From: Anaerocolumna sedimenticola
GTDB taxonomy: Bacteria; Bacillota; Clostridia; Lachnospirales; Lachnospiraceae
Assembly (NCBI RefSeq): GCF_009931695.1
Contig: NZ_CP048000.1
Span: forward strand, 673,501 to 737,500
Length of the DNA stretch: 64,000 bases
Direction of reading: 5' to 3'
Positions 46,652 through 55,272 of the stretch are shown piece after piece (within the stretch, counting starts at the first letter, position 1; the number at the start of each line of letters is the position of its first letter). The position numbers and the translations under genes were made by a program. Below the pieces are notes generated by a model. It was given only the letters and a program-made list of their open reading frames with translations, had not been told where the DNA came from and did no database searches.

Positions 46652-47941
46652 CTACTGAGTTAATTCTGTAATACCGTCAATTCTTATGTCAAATGCCGGA
46701 GCAGAAATTAATTCTGATTCATGGAAGTATCCATCGGATACATAAGCGGAATACTTAGAGAAATCTGCATCTGATTTAATTAAGTCTTCAACTTTGGAGC
46801 CTTTTACGGTAAATGTGCTTGTATCAAACACTTTTAAGGAGCCATCTTTCAGAGCCGCTTCTACTTCTGCTACTTTGTCTGCAGTTCCTGCAGCGACAGT
46901 TTTTTCATTTAATGTTGAAATACCTACGGCTCCGTCTTTGAATCCCTGGCACCAGTCAGTGTCAATCGGAGTTCCGTCAATTACATTCTTTACTGCATAA
47001 GTATAATAGGGTCCCCAGTTAATTGTTGCGGAAGTTAATGCTGAATCAGGTGCTACGGAAGTCATGTCCACATTATATCCAACAACGGGTACTTTTGCTT
47101 CTTCCGCTGCGGTAGGAGCACCGGTTGTATCTGCGTGCTGGCTGATTAATACGGCACCGTTTGCAATCAACTGTTTTGCTACTTCATTTTCGCCGGCCAT
47201 ATCAGCCCAGCTGTTGGTATACTGTACTTCCATAGTTACCGTAGGACATACACTTTTTGCTCCAAGATAAAATGATGTATAACCGGATACAACTTCTGCA
47301 TAAGGATAAGCGCCTACATAACCCATTTTGGCTTTATCCGCTGTAATTGTTCCTTTTTCTATCATTTCATTTAATTTTAAACCTGCTACAACACCGGATA
47401 CATAACGGGATTCATAAACAGCTGTAAAATAGTTATGTACATTAGGTAAACCGGAGGAAGCTGCCTTGTAACCAGTTGCATGGCAGAACTGAACCTCAGG
47501 ATATTCCTTTGCTGCCTGAAGCATAAAATCTTCATGGCCAAAGCTGTTTGCAAAGATAATATTACATCCCTGATCTGCTAAATCAACTGCTGCGTCATAA
47601 CAGGATTCATCTTCTGCAATATTGGTTTTTTCAATAACCTGGTCTTCAGATAAACCAAGATTTTTTATCATTTCATCAATACCTGCCATATGAGCTGAGG
47701 TATAACCTTCATTTTCGTCACCTACATAAATAATACCTACTTTAATACCGGATATATCCGCACTTTCTGCTCCGGTATTGTCTGCTGCCACTGACTCAGA
47801 TTCCGAAGCGGTATTTTCTTTCGTTGCTATGCTATCTGGTGCAGTGTTTTCACTGGTTTCTTTTGTAGCCGAAGAACTGCACCCGGTTACCAATCCTACT
47901 GTCATTGCAAGTACTAATAATAATGTTAAAATCTTCTTCAT
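46652..47941 (-). CDS. BMP/PnrA-family nucleoside-binding lipoprotein
   Basis: Substrate-binding lipoprotein of the importer. Signal peptide with lipobox VTGC (Cys21), then a Thr/Ser/Glu/Asn-rich tether (about 22-65), then the basic membrane protein domain (KVGIIYVGDENEGYTSAHMAGIDEM...QCHATGYKAASS). At 429 residues it is longer than typical members because of the tether. The ATG at 47941 follows AGGAGG. It is the first gene of the operon; the ATPase gene starts 105 bp downstream. The long leader upstream contains a terminator-like hairpin. Confidence 0.93.
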   Translation of the reverse strand: MKKILTLLLVLAMTVGLVTGCSSSATKETSENTAPDSIATKENTASESESVAADNTGAESADISGIKVGIIYVGDENEGYTSAHMAGIDEMIKNLGLSEDQVIEKTNIAEDESCYDAAVDLADQGCNIIFANSFGHEDFMLQAAKEYPEVQFCHATGYKAASSGLPNVHNYFTAVYESRYVSGVVAGLKLNEMIEKGTITADKAKMGYVGAYPYAEVVSGYTSFYLGAKSVCPTVTMEVQYTNSWADMAGENEVAKQLIANGAVLISQHADTTGAPTAAEEAKVPVVGYNVDMTSVAPDSALTSATINWGPYYTYAVKNVIDGTPIDTDWCQGFKDGAVGISTLNEKTVAAGTADKVAEVEAALKDGSLKVFDTSTFTVKGSKVEDLIKSDADFSKYSAYVSDGYFHESELISAPAFDIRIDGITELTQ

Positions 47942-48072
47942 AAATAGCTTCCTCCTAATAAAATTGTGTGTAAGGTAACATCTATCACATTATGCTCTTA
48001 GTTTCCGTAATCCATTATCAAAGGATCGGCCTCTAAAGCAATATGAGCAAAAATAAAAAATCTAAAATATTG

Positions 48073-48114
48073 AAGGAGCTGTATGTACTATGTATACATG
48101 CAACTCCCGTCCTT
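48073..48114 (-). promoter_or_regulatory. Terminator-like leader hairpin upstream of the BMP operon
   Basis: On the minus strand, GGAGTTGCATGTATAC pairs with GTACATACAGCTCC with one mismatch, with AAGGA/TCCTT flanks, followed by a T-rich stretch. It lies 130-170 bp before the lipoprotein start. An extended -10 (TGTTATACT, 48155-48163) upstream could drive the leader. The region 48180-48290 is AT-rich with nothing else seen. Confidence 0.45.
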
Positions 48115-48296
48115 GGGTTCGATTGGGACAAAACGTTTAACTGGAATAAAATTAAGTATAACATATTGTTGCAATCAAAGTATATTTAGCATTTTTAATC
48201 AAATTAATTAGAGCAGGTTATAGTTGATTATTATTTTATTAGTAATTCTAATTTTAAAGGGCAATATCTGCCGATCAAAATATAATATCATTGCTT

Positions 48297-48356
48297 GGTC
48301 ACTGCTTGGGAGTTTCCACCCCACCGGTCTGCCAGCGGCAAGTTTTCCGGTGTAAA
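48297..48356. other. GC-richer structured element of unknown type
   Basis: In an AT-rich gap, CACCGG and CCGGTG form a stem that encloses a TGCC-AGC-GGCA hairpin, beside a TGGG/CCCA hairpin. The plus strand contains GGGAGTTTCCACC, which looks like the purine-riboswitch J2/3 region, but the other conserved parts are missing (see rejected list). Confidence 0.35.
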
Positions 48357-48489
48357 AAAAATACCGTAAATAATTGTCTTTTCTCCCTTGAAAGATTAAG
48401 AAGACCGTTATTTATGGTATGATTTGTTTCATCTGATATTATTTTTCATATCTAATTATTATTTGTTTCATTTCTATTATTATTTGCTT

Positions 48490-49206
48490 CTAATAATAAA
48501 TTGGTTGATTTTCCAGGAGCTTTTTCCGTATCTTATAATCCGGTTGGATAATCTCAAGCATCTGATAAAACTTTCTGCTGTGATTTGGCTGCAAGAAATG
48601 GGTAAGCTCATGGGCAGCTACATATTGAATACATTCTAACGGTGTATGAATCAGAGCGGTATTTAATGTAATCATACCTCCATATACCGAGCAGGAACCC
48701 CACCTGGTTTTCATTTTCCTTGTCTTAATAACAGGCATATCTATCTGGTACACACGGAATTTCGGATACAGTTCCATAACAACCTGATGAAATACTTCCT
48801 TTATAAATGCAGCATACCATCTATCCCACAAGGCTTTCATTTTTTTCTCATCTTCCATATGTTTGGTATATATAATTATGGAATTATCCTCTATCCCGAT
48901 TGCCTTCTTTTCGGAAGGTTTAATAGAAATCGTATATTCCTCTCCCAGAAGTATGATATGTTTCCCGTCTTCCAGCTTAAAACCCTCATTATAATTCATT
49001 TCACGGTTTTCGAATCGCTTCCTGGCTTTTTCAATCCAATCTGCTTTTCTTATAATAAATTCTTCAATATACTTTTTACTAACCCTGTTATTAGCAGTAA
49101 TTAAGATTCTGCCATCTGCCTTCACATGTAAGTTAATATTTTTTACCTTTTTTCTAATAATCTCGTAATTAATACTTATATTCCCTACGGTGATAGTTTC
49201 TGTCAT
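48490..49206 (-). CDS. YgjP-like (DUF45) zinc metallopeptidase
   Basis: 238 residues with the HEXXH-type active site HELTHFLQPNHSRKFYQML (two His, one Glu, third His downstream) and TRWGSCSVYGGMITLNTALI, both diagnostic of the YgjP/WLM-like family. Cytosolic; the physiological substrate is unknown. The ATG at 49206 has GGGGGG about 8-9 bases upstream. It starts 42 bp after the HxlR gene in the same direction and may share its transcript. Confidence 0.9.
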   Translation of the reverse strand: MTETITVGNISINYEIIRKKVKNINLHVKADGRILITANNRVSKKYIEEFIIRKADWIEKARKRFENREMNYNEGFKLEDGKHIILLGEEYTISIKPSEKKAIGIEDNSIIIYTKHMEDEKKMKALWDRWYAAFIKEVFHQVVMELYPKFRVYQIDMPVIKTRKMKTRWGSCSVYGGMITLNTALIHTPLECIQYVAAHELTHFLQPNHSRKFYQMLEIIQPDYKIRKKLLENQPIYY

Positions 49207-49247
49207 GCATTTATTCCCCCCGGTTTGGTGGCTGCTATCCTTCTAGT

Positions 49248-49589
49248 CTATACTTCCTTGCTTTTTAAATAAGTAATGTACTTATTACCGAAATTATTGA
49301 ACTGTTCTAAAACCGGAATAAATTCCTTTCCGATAGCTGTTAGGGAATATTCTACTTTAGGAGGAACTTCCGGGTAAACATAACGGTGAATTAAACCGTA
49401 ATCCTCCAGAGTCCGTAACTGTTTCGTCAAGGCAGCCTGGGTAATTCCAGGAATTTTTCTTTGCAATTCCCCGAATCGAAGTGTTTGTTCGCATAAATGA
49501 TAGATAATCAGTATTGCCCATTTTCCTGAAAATATTTTTTGTGCTGTAGTATATGGACATTTTCCGTAAAGATTAATCTCGTGTTCCAT
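49248..49589 (-). CDS. HxlR-family transcriptional regulator
   Basis: A 113-residue winged-helix protein. The N-terminal CPYTTAQKIFSGKWAILIIYHL carries the conserved Cys11, which in some members senses reactive electrophiles. The wing region PPKVEYSLTAIGKEFIPVL is typical. It is divergent from a pyridoxamine-phosphate-oxidase-like gene with 205 bp between, which suggests it controls that gene. The ATG at 49589 follows AAGGGGGAAGG. Confidence 0.92.
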   Translation of the reverse strand: MEHEINLYGKCPYTTAQKIFSGKWAILIIYHLCEQTLRFGELQRKIPGITQAALTKQLRTLEDYGLIHRYVYPEVPPKVEYSLTAIGKEFIPVLEQFNNFGNKYITYLKSKEV

Positions 49590-49682
49590 TCTTTCACCTT
49601 CCCCTTTTATTCCATGCTTTTAGTTATCCATTGTTTCTACTTTTTGTCTCTTTTATATTTCAAATTTTTAATTCATTTTTTC

Positions 49683-49699
49683 AGTATATATTTTATACT
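49683..49699. promoter_or_regulatory. Inverted repeat in the divergent HxlR region (candidate operator)
   Basis: AGTATA-TATTT-TATACT, a perfect 6-bp inverted repeat with 5-bp spacer, 22 bp upstream of the -35 of the oxidase-like gene and 94 bp from the HxlR start. A plausible dimer site for HxlR. Confidence 0.45.
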
Positions 49700-49720
49700 A
49701 ACTAACAAAACTTATCGTAC

Positions 49721-49748
49721 TTGTTAAATCTTCTATATCTGTTATAAT
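49721..49748 (+). promoter_or_regulatory. Promoter of the FMN-binding protein gene
   Basis: TTGTTA (49721-49726) and TATAAT (49743-49748) with a 16-base spacer. Confidence 0.7.
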
Positions 49749-49794
49749 TAATCCGTAAATCATTATATCACATTTCATGGAAGGGGACAATATC

Positions 49795-50190
49795 ATGAAT
49801 AAAGCTGCACAATTTTTAGCAGACAATCAAACCTTTTACTTAGCAACCGTGGAAAATGACCAGCCGCGTGTACGCCCATTTGGAGCCGTAATGGAATGGG
49901 AAGGAAAAACATACATCTGTACCAACAACAAAAAAGATGTTTTCTCCCAAATATTAAAAAATCCCAAAGTTGAAATCTCTGCTATGGGCAAGGATGGAAG
50001 ATGGATTAGAGTATCCGGTAAGCTTACACCAGATAACAGAAAAGAAGCAAGAGAAGCCATGCTGGCTGCCGTTCCCAGCCTTCAAAACATGTATAAAGCG
50101 GATGACGGTATCTATGAGGTACTCTATTTTACAGAAGCTACTGCAACGATATATTCCTTTACAGGTGAACCGGAAGTAATCAGCTTATAA
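49795..50190 (+). CDS. Pyridoxamine 5'-phosphate oxidase-like FMN-binding protein
   Basis: 131 residues with a split-barrel flavin-binding fold (FYLATVENDQPRVRPFGAVMEWEGKTYICT). The short length and NKKDVFSQILKNPKVEI segment match the general stress/flavin-binding PNPOx-like subgroup rather than true PdxH. The start is the ATG at 49795 with AAGGGG upstream; the ATG at 49777 has no site. It is likely controlled by the divergent HxlR. Confidence 0.9.
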   Translation: MNKAAQFLADNQTFYLATVENDQPRVRPFGAVMEWEGKTYICTNNKKDVFSQILKNPKVEISAMGKDGRWIRVSGKLTPDNRKEAREAMLAAVPSLQNMYKADDGIYEVLYFTEATATIYSFTGEPEVISL

Positions 50191-50241
50191 TTACTTTATA
50201 CCAAGCTTGTATTCGGAGAACTTACCTATTATATAAGTAAC

Positions 50242-50285
50242 CCTGTAAGTTTTAACTCAGCCAAACCTGAGAAGCAACTTACAGG
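50242..50285. terminator. Bidirectional terminator
   Basis: CCTGTAAGTT and AACTTACAGG form a perfect 10-bp stem with an inner CTCAG/CTGAG pairing, followed by a T-rich ACCTTTTAATTT on the plus strand. It lies between the convergent oxidase-like and DegV genes. Confidence 0.8.
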
Positions 50286-50312
50286 ATACCTTTTAATTTA
50301 TTATTTAACCTG

Positions 50313-51161
50313 CTAATTTTCTACATAACATACACCGATGGTTCCGGGCCCGGAATATACACCGACGATGGCACTTATCTGTCCTATCAGATAAACATTC
50401 TTAATCCCTGGCAGCATTTTTAATGACTCATAAACTTTGGTGGCATCTTCAAGGGAATTACCATGAACGATATATGCATCACAATTTTTCATTTCGGTTC
50501 TTTCTTTTCCTATCTCTACCAGCTTTTTAAGTGATTTATTCCGGCCTCTTACCTTTGCATAGGTAAAGCATTGTCCATATTCTTCATCGAAACCAACAAT
50601 GGGTTTAATATCTAAAAACTCTCCGATCGTTCCGGATATTCTTCCAATACGCCCACCCTTTTTTGCATATTCTAATGTACCAAATACAAATTGAAAATGC
50701 ATGTTATTTTTCATTGAAGGAATGCAGCTTACTATCTCATCAAAGCTTTTCCCGGCTGTTATACATTCACCGCATTTTTTCAATATGATTCCTTCACATA
50801 CTGAAGTCGATTTTGTATCATATACATAGGATCTAATATCAGGAAATTGTTCACTCACCAGTTTAAAAGCATTATAAGTACCGGATAGACCGCTGGAAAT
50901 AACAACTGCAATAACATGCGTGTATTTTTCTTCCACCAAGGAATTATATACGGCCTCAATATCCTCTATGGCTGGTAAGGAAGACTTAGGAATTTCATTT
51001 ATCATATTATCATAAATCTCTTCCGGCGTAATATCTATCTTATCCGTATATTCCCTGTCACTGTATATGATCTTAAAGGGTAAAATACGAATGTTGTATT
51101 TTATGACTGTTTCATTGTCTATGTCACAAGCCGAATCCGTAATTAATGCAATCTTTTCCAT
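50313..51161 (-). CDS. DegV family fatty-acid-binding protein
   Basis: 282 residues, two-domain DegV fold that binds fatty acids (FakB-type) to supply acyl-phosphate for phospholipid synthesis, by family analogy. Marks: ITDSACDI, SSLPAIEDI, ISSGLSGTYNA (acyl-carboxylate-binding Ser/Thr region) and KKGGRIGRISG. The start is the ATG at 51161; the site AAGGAG is 11 bases upstream, and the upstream 23 codons in frame are excluded. It is convergent with the oxidase-like gene. Confidence 0.9.
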   Translation of the reverse strand: MEKIALITDSACDIDNETVIKYNIRILPFKIIYSDREYTDKIDITPEEIYDNMINEIPKSSLPAIEDIEAVYNSLVEEKYTHVIAVVISSGLSGTYNAFKLVSEQFPDIRSYVYDTKSTSVCEGIILKKCGECITAGKSFDEIVSCIPSMKNNMHFQFVFGTLEYAKKGGRIGRISGTIGEFLDIKPIVGFDEEYGQCFTYAKVRGRNKSLKKLVEIGKERTEMKNCDAYIVHGNSLEDATKVYESLKMLPGIKNVYLIGQISAIVGVYSGPGTIGVCYVEN

Positions 51162-51372
51162 GAAATATAATTCTCCTTCTATATATATGCTTCCCATAAT
51201 ATTCTTCACCGTTGGATTCCGCTTATGCATTCTGAAAACAGATGATTTATTATGATTCTAAAAAGCCTAAGCTTTATATTGCGGCATTAAAATTACATAT
51301 AGTAGTGTTCAAAACCATATTATCACGTTATTATAAACTTTTCAATAATTAAGTTTATTTGCCGGTCTACCA

Positions 51373-51411
51373 AAGGATATTATCCTTTTGCATGTGCTTG
51401 CATATCCCGCC
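51373..51411. repeat. Family D repeat, copy 2
   Basis: ATTATCCTTTTGCATGTG then TGCATATCCCGC, similar to 34800-34850. It lies in the 336-bp gap between DegV and the tRNA operon, next to the tRNA terminator. Confidence 0.45.
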
Positions 51412-51452
51412 CGATTTTATTGCACAGGAAATTCAAATGAATTTCTATATGC

Positions 51453-51489
51453 AAAAAAAGGTTTCAAAGCTTGTTAAAGCCTTGAAACC
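51453..51489 (-). terminator. Intrinsic terminator of the seven-tRNA operon
   Basis: GGTTTCAAGGC pairs with GCTTTGAAACC (one G-U) around an 8-nt loop and is followed by seven T on the minus strand, directly after tRNA-Leu. Confidence 0.9.
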
Positions 51490-51497
51490 TAACTTAA

Positions 51498-51577
51498 TGC
51501 GGATGAAGGGACTCGAACCCCCACGGTATCCCACTAGATCCTAAGTCTAGCGCGTCTGCCAGTTCCGCCACATCCGC
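51498..51577 (-). tRNA. tRNA-Leu (anticodon TAG)
   Basis: GCGGATG/CATCCGC acceptor stem, anticodon loop CTTAGGA, GGTTCGAGTCC T-arm. The variable arm is short for a Leu tRNA. CCA is not encoded. Last gene of the operon. Confidence 0.95.
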
Positions 51578-51601
51578 TTGTTTTATTATGAAATAATAAA
51601 A

Positions 51602-51674
51602 TGAGACATCCGGGATTCGAACCCGGGACACCTTGATTAAAAGTCAAGTGCTCTACCGACTGAGCTAATATCCC
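51602..51674 (-). tRNA. tRNA-Lys (anticodon TTT)
   Basis: GGGATAT/ATGTCTC acceptor stem, anticodon loop CTTTTAA, standard T-arm GGTTCGAATCC; CCA not encoded. Confidence 0.96.
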
Positions 51675-51722
51675 ATGATGCTTTGCATCAATGTTCTCCG
51701 CTGAACTTAAGTTAAGCGGAAA

Positions 51723-51794
51723 CTGGGCTAGCTGGATTCGAACCAGCGACTGCAGGAGTCAAAGTCCTGTGCCTTACCGCTTGGCGACAGCCCA
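51723..51794 (-). tRNA. tRNA-Gln (anticodon TTG)
   Basis: TGGGCTG acceptor 5' side with GCCAAGCGG D-arm typical of Gln tRNA, anticodon loop CTTTGAC, discriminator G. Confidence 0.96.
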
Positions 51795-51811
51795 ATGGTA
51801 AACTACCATAA

Positions 51812-51886
51812 GGTGGATAAAGGGATTCGAACCCTTGGCCTCCAGAGCCACAATCTGGCGCGCTAACCAACTGCGCTATACCCACC
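51812..51886 (-). tRNA. tRNA-His (anticodon GTG)
   Basis: Extra 5' G(-1) opposite C73, anticodon loop TTGTGGC, GGTTCGAATCC T-arm. Confidence 0.96.
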
Positions 51887-51987
51887 ATATTTAATTACGC
51901 TTATTTTATCTTGTCCACAAAGAAATTATTCTTAGAATTTCCTAACTGTAATACTTCGCAATAAAATTAAGAGCCAAGATAAAAAAA

Positions 51988-52061
51988 CGTGCCAGAAGGG
52001 ATTCGAACCCCCGACACATGGCTTAGAAGGCCATTGCTCTATCCAACTGAGCTACTAGCAC
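51988..52061 (-). tRNA. tRNA-Arg (anticodon TCT)
   Basis: GTGCTAG/CTGGCAC acceptor stem, anticodon loop CTTCTAA, discriminator G. Confidence 0.96.
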
Positions 52062-52086
52062 ACTTTAATATGCATTACGCATATTA

Positions 52087-52157
52087 AGCGGGTGATGGGA
52101 ATCGAACCCACGTATCTAGCTTGGAAGGCTAGTGTTCTACCATTGAACTACACCCGC
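52087..52157 (-). tRNA. tRNA-Gly (anticodon TCC)
   Basis: GCGGGTG/CACCCGC acceptor stem, anticodon loop CTTCCAA, discriminator T. Confidence 0.96.
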
Positions 52158-52228
52158 ATATTTGTTTGTACAAATCTTGGGAAAGCACTATTATCGATTC
52201 TAACAATCACTTATTACAGTTAACATAA

Positions 52229-52303
52229 TCGGGGTGACAGGATTCGAACCTGCGACCTCTTGATCCCAAATCAAGCACTCTAGCCAAGCTGAGCCACACC
52301 CCG
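52229..52303 (-). tRNA. tRNA-Pro (anticodon TGG)
   Basis: CGGGGTG acceptor 5' strand with CACCCCG on the 3' side, anticodon loop TTTGGGA. First gene of the operon. Confidence 0.96.
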
Positions 52304-52342
52304 TGTTGCTGTCTTTATGCTGTCTTCCGTGACGCAAGAACT

Positions 52343-52371
52343 ATTATATAATAGAGATACATTAATGTCAA
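52343..52371 (-). promoter_or_regulatory. Promoter of the Pro-Gly-Arg-His-Gln-Lys-Leu tRNA operon
   Basis: TTGACA (52366-52371) and TATAAT (52343-52348), 17-base spacer, both perfect consensus, 40 bp before tRNA-Pro. Confidence 0.9.
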
Positions 52372-52531
52372 CAACTTTTTTTTATTTTTTTAGTTTTTAT
52401 ACTTACAAGTAAGTCCCCCGCTACTTAGCATAGCGGAACTGAGAATATCCACTCTGACTACTGTTTTCTTTTTAAACAAAGAATGCTGTAAAAACCCAGC
52501 ATTTACTCCATATATATTGTTAACCAATATA

Positions 52532-53011
52532 TCAAATATAATTCAAAGTAAAATGAGCTTGTCCGTTTGAATCAATGTCCATTATGAGAAAGGACGGTTT
52601 TCCGCCTTCCTGTCTCGGCTGTGTAATACTCCCGGGATTAATAACCCATACATTACTGCTTAAATCAATCAAAGGCCGATGGGTATGTCCAAATAAAGCA
52701 ATATTTGCTCCATACTGCGTGGCAATATCCCTCAACCTCTCTGTACCAAAATTAACTCCATACCGGTGCCCGTGAGTTAAAAACATTGTATAAATACCTA
52801 TATTAATTATCTTATCCTTTTCAAGGCCTGTAAAATAATCATTATTTCCAGGAACCATTACAATCTCGCAGGATACTATAGACCTGATATATTCTTCACT
52901 GCCCTCAAAATCACCAAGATGCAGAAATAAATCGATTGGTTTTACCTTTTCTAATGCTTTCTCTAAATTAGTATTTCTGCCGTGTGAATCACTTACTATC
53001 ATTATTTTCAT
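52532..53011 (-). CDS. YfcE/MJ0936-family metallophosphoesterase
   Basis: 159 residues with the calcineurin-like motifs SDSHGR, LHLGD, VPGNND, FLTHGHRYG and FGHTHRP in the right order. Binds two metals; a phosphodiesterase of unknown natural substrate. It starts 131 bp after rdgB in the same direction. Confidence 0.93.
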   Translation of the reverse strand: MKIMIVSDSHGRNTNLEKALEKVKPIDLFLHLGDFEGSEEYIRSIVSCEIVMVPGNNDYFTGLEKDKIINIGIYTMFLTHGHRYGVNFGTERLRDIATQYGANIALFGHTHRPLIDLSSNVWVINPGSITQPRQEGGKPSFLIMDIDSNGQAHFTLNYI

Positions 53012-53142
53012 ATTAACCCCCGTGAATTAATCATCGATATGATTTAATTCCTACCAATTTCTTTAGATCAGGGTTAGATCAAAATTACTAAAATCACTTC
53101 TATTATAAGCTATTTAGAAAAAAACCCAATAAATCATCTGAT

Positions 53143-53742
53143 CTATTTTAACTTATTCTTTATAATATCTTTCATCGATTCCAATGCTTTGCCGCGATGG
53201 CTGATTTGGTTTTTTATATCTGTAGATAATTGGGCCGATGTACATCCATACTCAGGCACCCAGAATATGGGATCATATCCAAATCCGTTATTCCCTGCAA
53301 TTTCGTAACTTATAGAGCCTTCAATCGTTGCACGGGTGGTTACCACTTCACCATCAGGAAAAACACAGGCTATGGCGCAGACAAATCTTGCACTTCTATT
53401 CTTTTCGGGTAAGTCTTTTAACTTGTTCAATATATAATTATTTTTCATATCATAGGACGTATCTTCTCCCAGAAAACGGGCGGAATAAATTCCCGGTGCT
53501 TTATCCATAGCATCTACCTCCAGCCCCGAATCATCTGCCAATACCATTTCTCCGGTCATTTCCATAATTGTTTTAGCTTTAATAACCGCATTTTCTTCAA
53601 ATGTACTGCCATCTTCTATTATATCAACGAAAATACCCGCTTCTTTCATTGATACGATATCATAGTCTAAATCCTTTAAGATCAAACGGATTTCTTTCAT
53701 TTTACCTTCATTGGATGTTGCAAAAATTATCCTCTTATTCAT
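53143..53742 (-). CDS. XTP/dITP diphosphatase (RdgB/HAM1)
   Basis: Clears non-canonical purine NTPs (dITP, XTP) from the nucleotide pool. 199 residues with FATSNEGKMKEI, DDSGLEVDAM and NNGFGYDPIFWVPEYG. The ATG at 53742 follows GAGGAAGG and lies 10 bp after the amidase stop, so the two are co-transcribed. The family is found next to the YfcE-type phosphoesterase in many clostridia. Confidence 0.95.
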   Translation of the reverse strand: MNKRIIFATSNEGKMKEIRLILKDLDYDIVSMKEAGIFVDIIEDGSTFEENAVIKAKTIMEMTGEMVLADDSGLEVDAMDKAPGIYSARFLGEDTSYDMKNNYILNKLKDLPEKNRSARFVCAIACVFPDGEVVTTRATIEGSISYEIAGNNGFGYDPIFWVPEYGCTSAQLSTDIKNQISHRGKALESMKDIIKNKLK

Positions 53743-53752
53743 TCGCCTTCCT

Positions 53753-55084
53753 CTATTCAGTATCTTTTTCTATTTCTTTAAATGCTCTTAAAATAATCTG
53801 GTGAACTGCTTTTGCAATCTTTTTTTTATTTTCTTCTTTTAATAAGAAATCTAAATCTTCATCGTTGGACATAAAAGCTACTTCAATTAAAGCTACCGGA
53901 ACTTTGGACTTACCCACTATAACCATTTCATTTGCAGGTACCAGACCACGGTTAACTCTGTGAGTCACATCTGTTATTTCTTCCAAGGCGATTTCAGCTA
54001 AATCTTTTGACTCAAAACCTTGGCCCAGCTGTTTTTCATTATATAAAATTTCAGAACCGTAAGGTTGTGCCGATTCGCTGGAATTACAATGTAAACTTAT
54101 AAATAAGTCAGCTTCCACATCATTAGCAAAATTAACCCGTGGATTTAAGAATATGGTTTTATCCGTAGTTCTTGTATAATAAACTTTAATGTCTTCCTGA
54201 TCCAGTATTTCTTTTATATCCGTAATTAAACTGAGATTCACGTCTTTTTCATAATACTTTTCACCCTGTGAAAAAGTACCACAGTCTTTTCCCCCATGCC
54301 CGGCATCTATTACAACGATTTTATCATATACATCTTTAGGACGTTTTAAATCGATATAAATATATTCATCATCCTGATACAGGATGGGTGCATATATAAA
54401 GTCCAGGGCTATCTCTATGGTAGCGGTAAAAAGAGAGGAGGATTTATCCTGTTCATAGTTTATATTAAAACTTTTAACCGGATCTGAGGTAACCTTTGAC
54501 GGCTCCGTTCCGTAAGCTGTTACCTTACCGGTTGCCGAAATTACTTCCGGTACTAAGATATTTTTATTTTTTAAATCATTGGACAAACTGGCGTTATAAG
54601 GCCTTAGTTTCTCTTCTGCCTCATTTTTTGCTGCTTTAACCGGTACTGATGTATCTGCGGTATCCTTATTTGGTATACCATCAAATTCATACCCTTGGTT
54701 TACTCTGGCTATGGATGTTCCATTAAACTTATCTTCTTTTAAATCAGTTATAGTAAGACGAATCCTTCTATCCATATACAAATCTTCTAAATTTATATTA
54801 TAGATTGTTTTATCCGGTTTTTTGATAATTAAATACTTATCCCCTAAAAGTCCCCGGATGGATGTATTAACAGCCTCTGTATCACCTGTTTTACCGGTAT
54901 TTTTATTAATCGGTAGACCAGCTCCCACTTCTTTATTCTTACCCGTTATATCATCCTTTATTTGATTACTGTCTGCAAAAATCTTATACTGTTCTGAATT
55001 TGATATAATAGAAGATAAAAATATAACCAATACCATTAACGCAAGGCTATTTTTGGCCATATGTTTTAGAAGTTTTTCATCCAT
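53753..55084 (-). CDS. N-acetylmuramoyl-L-alanine amidase (Amidase_3) with N-terminal anchor
   Basis: Cleaves the amide bond between muramic acid and the stem peptide. 443 residues: one hydrophobic segment near the N-terminus (about 13-28, LALMVLVIFLSSIISN; signal or anchor), a beta-rich AMIN-like domain (about 75-265) and the C-terminal zinc amidase domain with DAGHGGKDCG, the KYYEKDVNLSL glutamate, ISLHCNSSESAQPYGSEI and ALIEVAFMSNDED. This is an outside-membrane enzyme; spore-cortex or germination roles are known for some relatives but not shown here. Confidence 0.93.
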   Translation of the reverse strand: MDEKLLKHMAKNSLALMVLVIFLSSIISNSEQYKIFADSNQIKDDITGKNKEVGAGLPINKNTGKTGDTEAVNTSIRGLLGDKYLIIKKPDKTIYNINLEDLYMDRRIRLTITDLKEDKFNGTSIARVNQGYEFDGIPNKDTADTSVPVKAAKNEAEEKLRPYNASLSNDLKNKNILVPEVISATGKVTAYGTEPSKVTSDPVKSFNINYEQDKSSSLFTATIEIALDFIYAPILYQDDEYIYIDLKRPKDVYDKIVVIDAGHGGKDCGTFSQGEKYYEKDVNLSLITDIKEILDQEDIKVYYTRTTDKTIFLNPRVNFANDVEADLFISLHCNSSESAQPYGSEILYNEKQLGQGFESKDLAEIALEEITDVTHRVNRGLVPANEMVIVGKSKVPVALIEVAFMSNDEDLDFLLKEENKKKIAKAVHQIILRAFKEIEKDTE

Positions 55085-55243
55085 TTATTTTCCCCCTGAT
55101 ATGGAAATTATACTATGCATTTTACAATTCTACAATATAGTTTTTTATATTACAAAAATATTATCTTTGTTTTACAAATCTATTATTTGAGGATATATAT
55201 GTTAAGTATTTTATATTTAATTATGACATATTATGGAATTTAT

Positions 55244-55272
55244 TTGCTTTTTTTATCATTTTTCTGTATAAT
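55244..55272 (+). promoter_or_regulatory. Promoter and long structured leader of the alpha/beta hydrolase gene
   Basis: TTGCTT (55244-55249) and TATAAT (55267-55272), 17-base spacer. The leader would be about 270 nt (55279-55552). It contains TGGTC-ATC-TCTAGAGACCA and AACC-ACCGGGGAAGG-GGTT hairpins in AT-rich sequence. I recognise no riboswitch. Confidence 0.6.

Noticed and set aside
48290-48360. Purine riboswitch on the plus strand (GGGAGTTTCCACC)
   Set aside because: The flanking conserved TATA-type J1/2 and GACTA-type J3/1 are missing, and the plus strand leads into the 3' end of a minus-strand gene, so it would have nothing to control.
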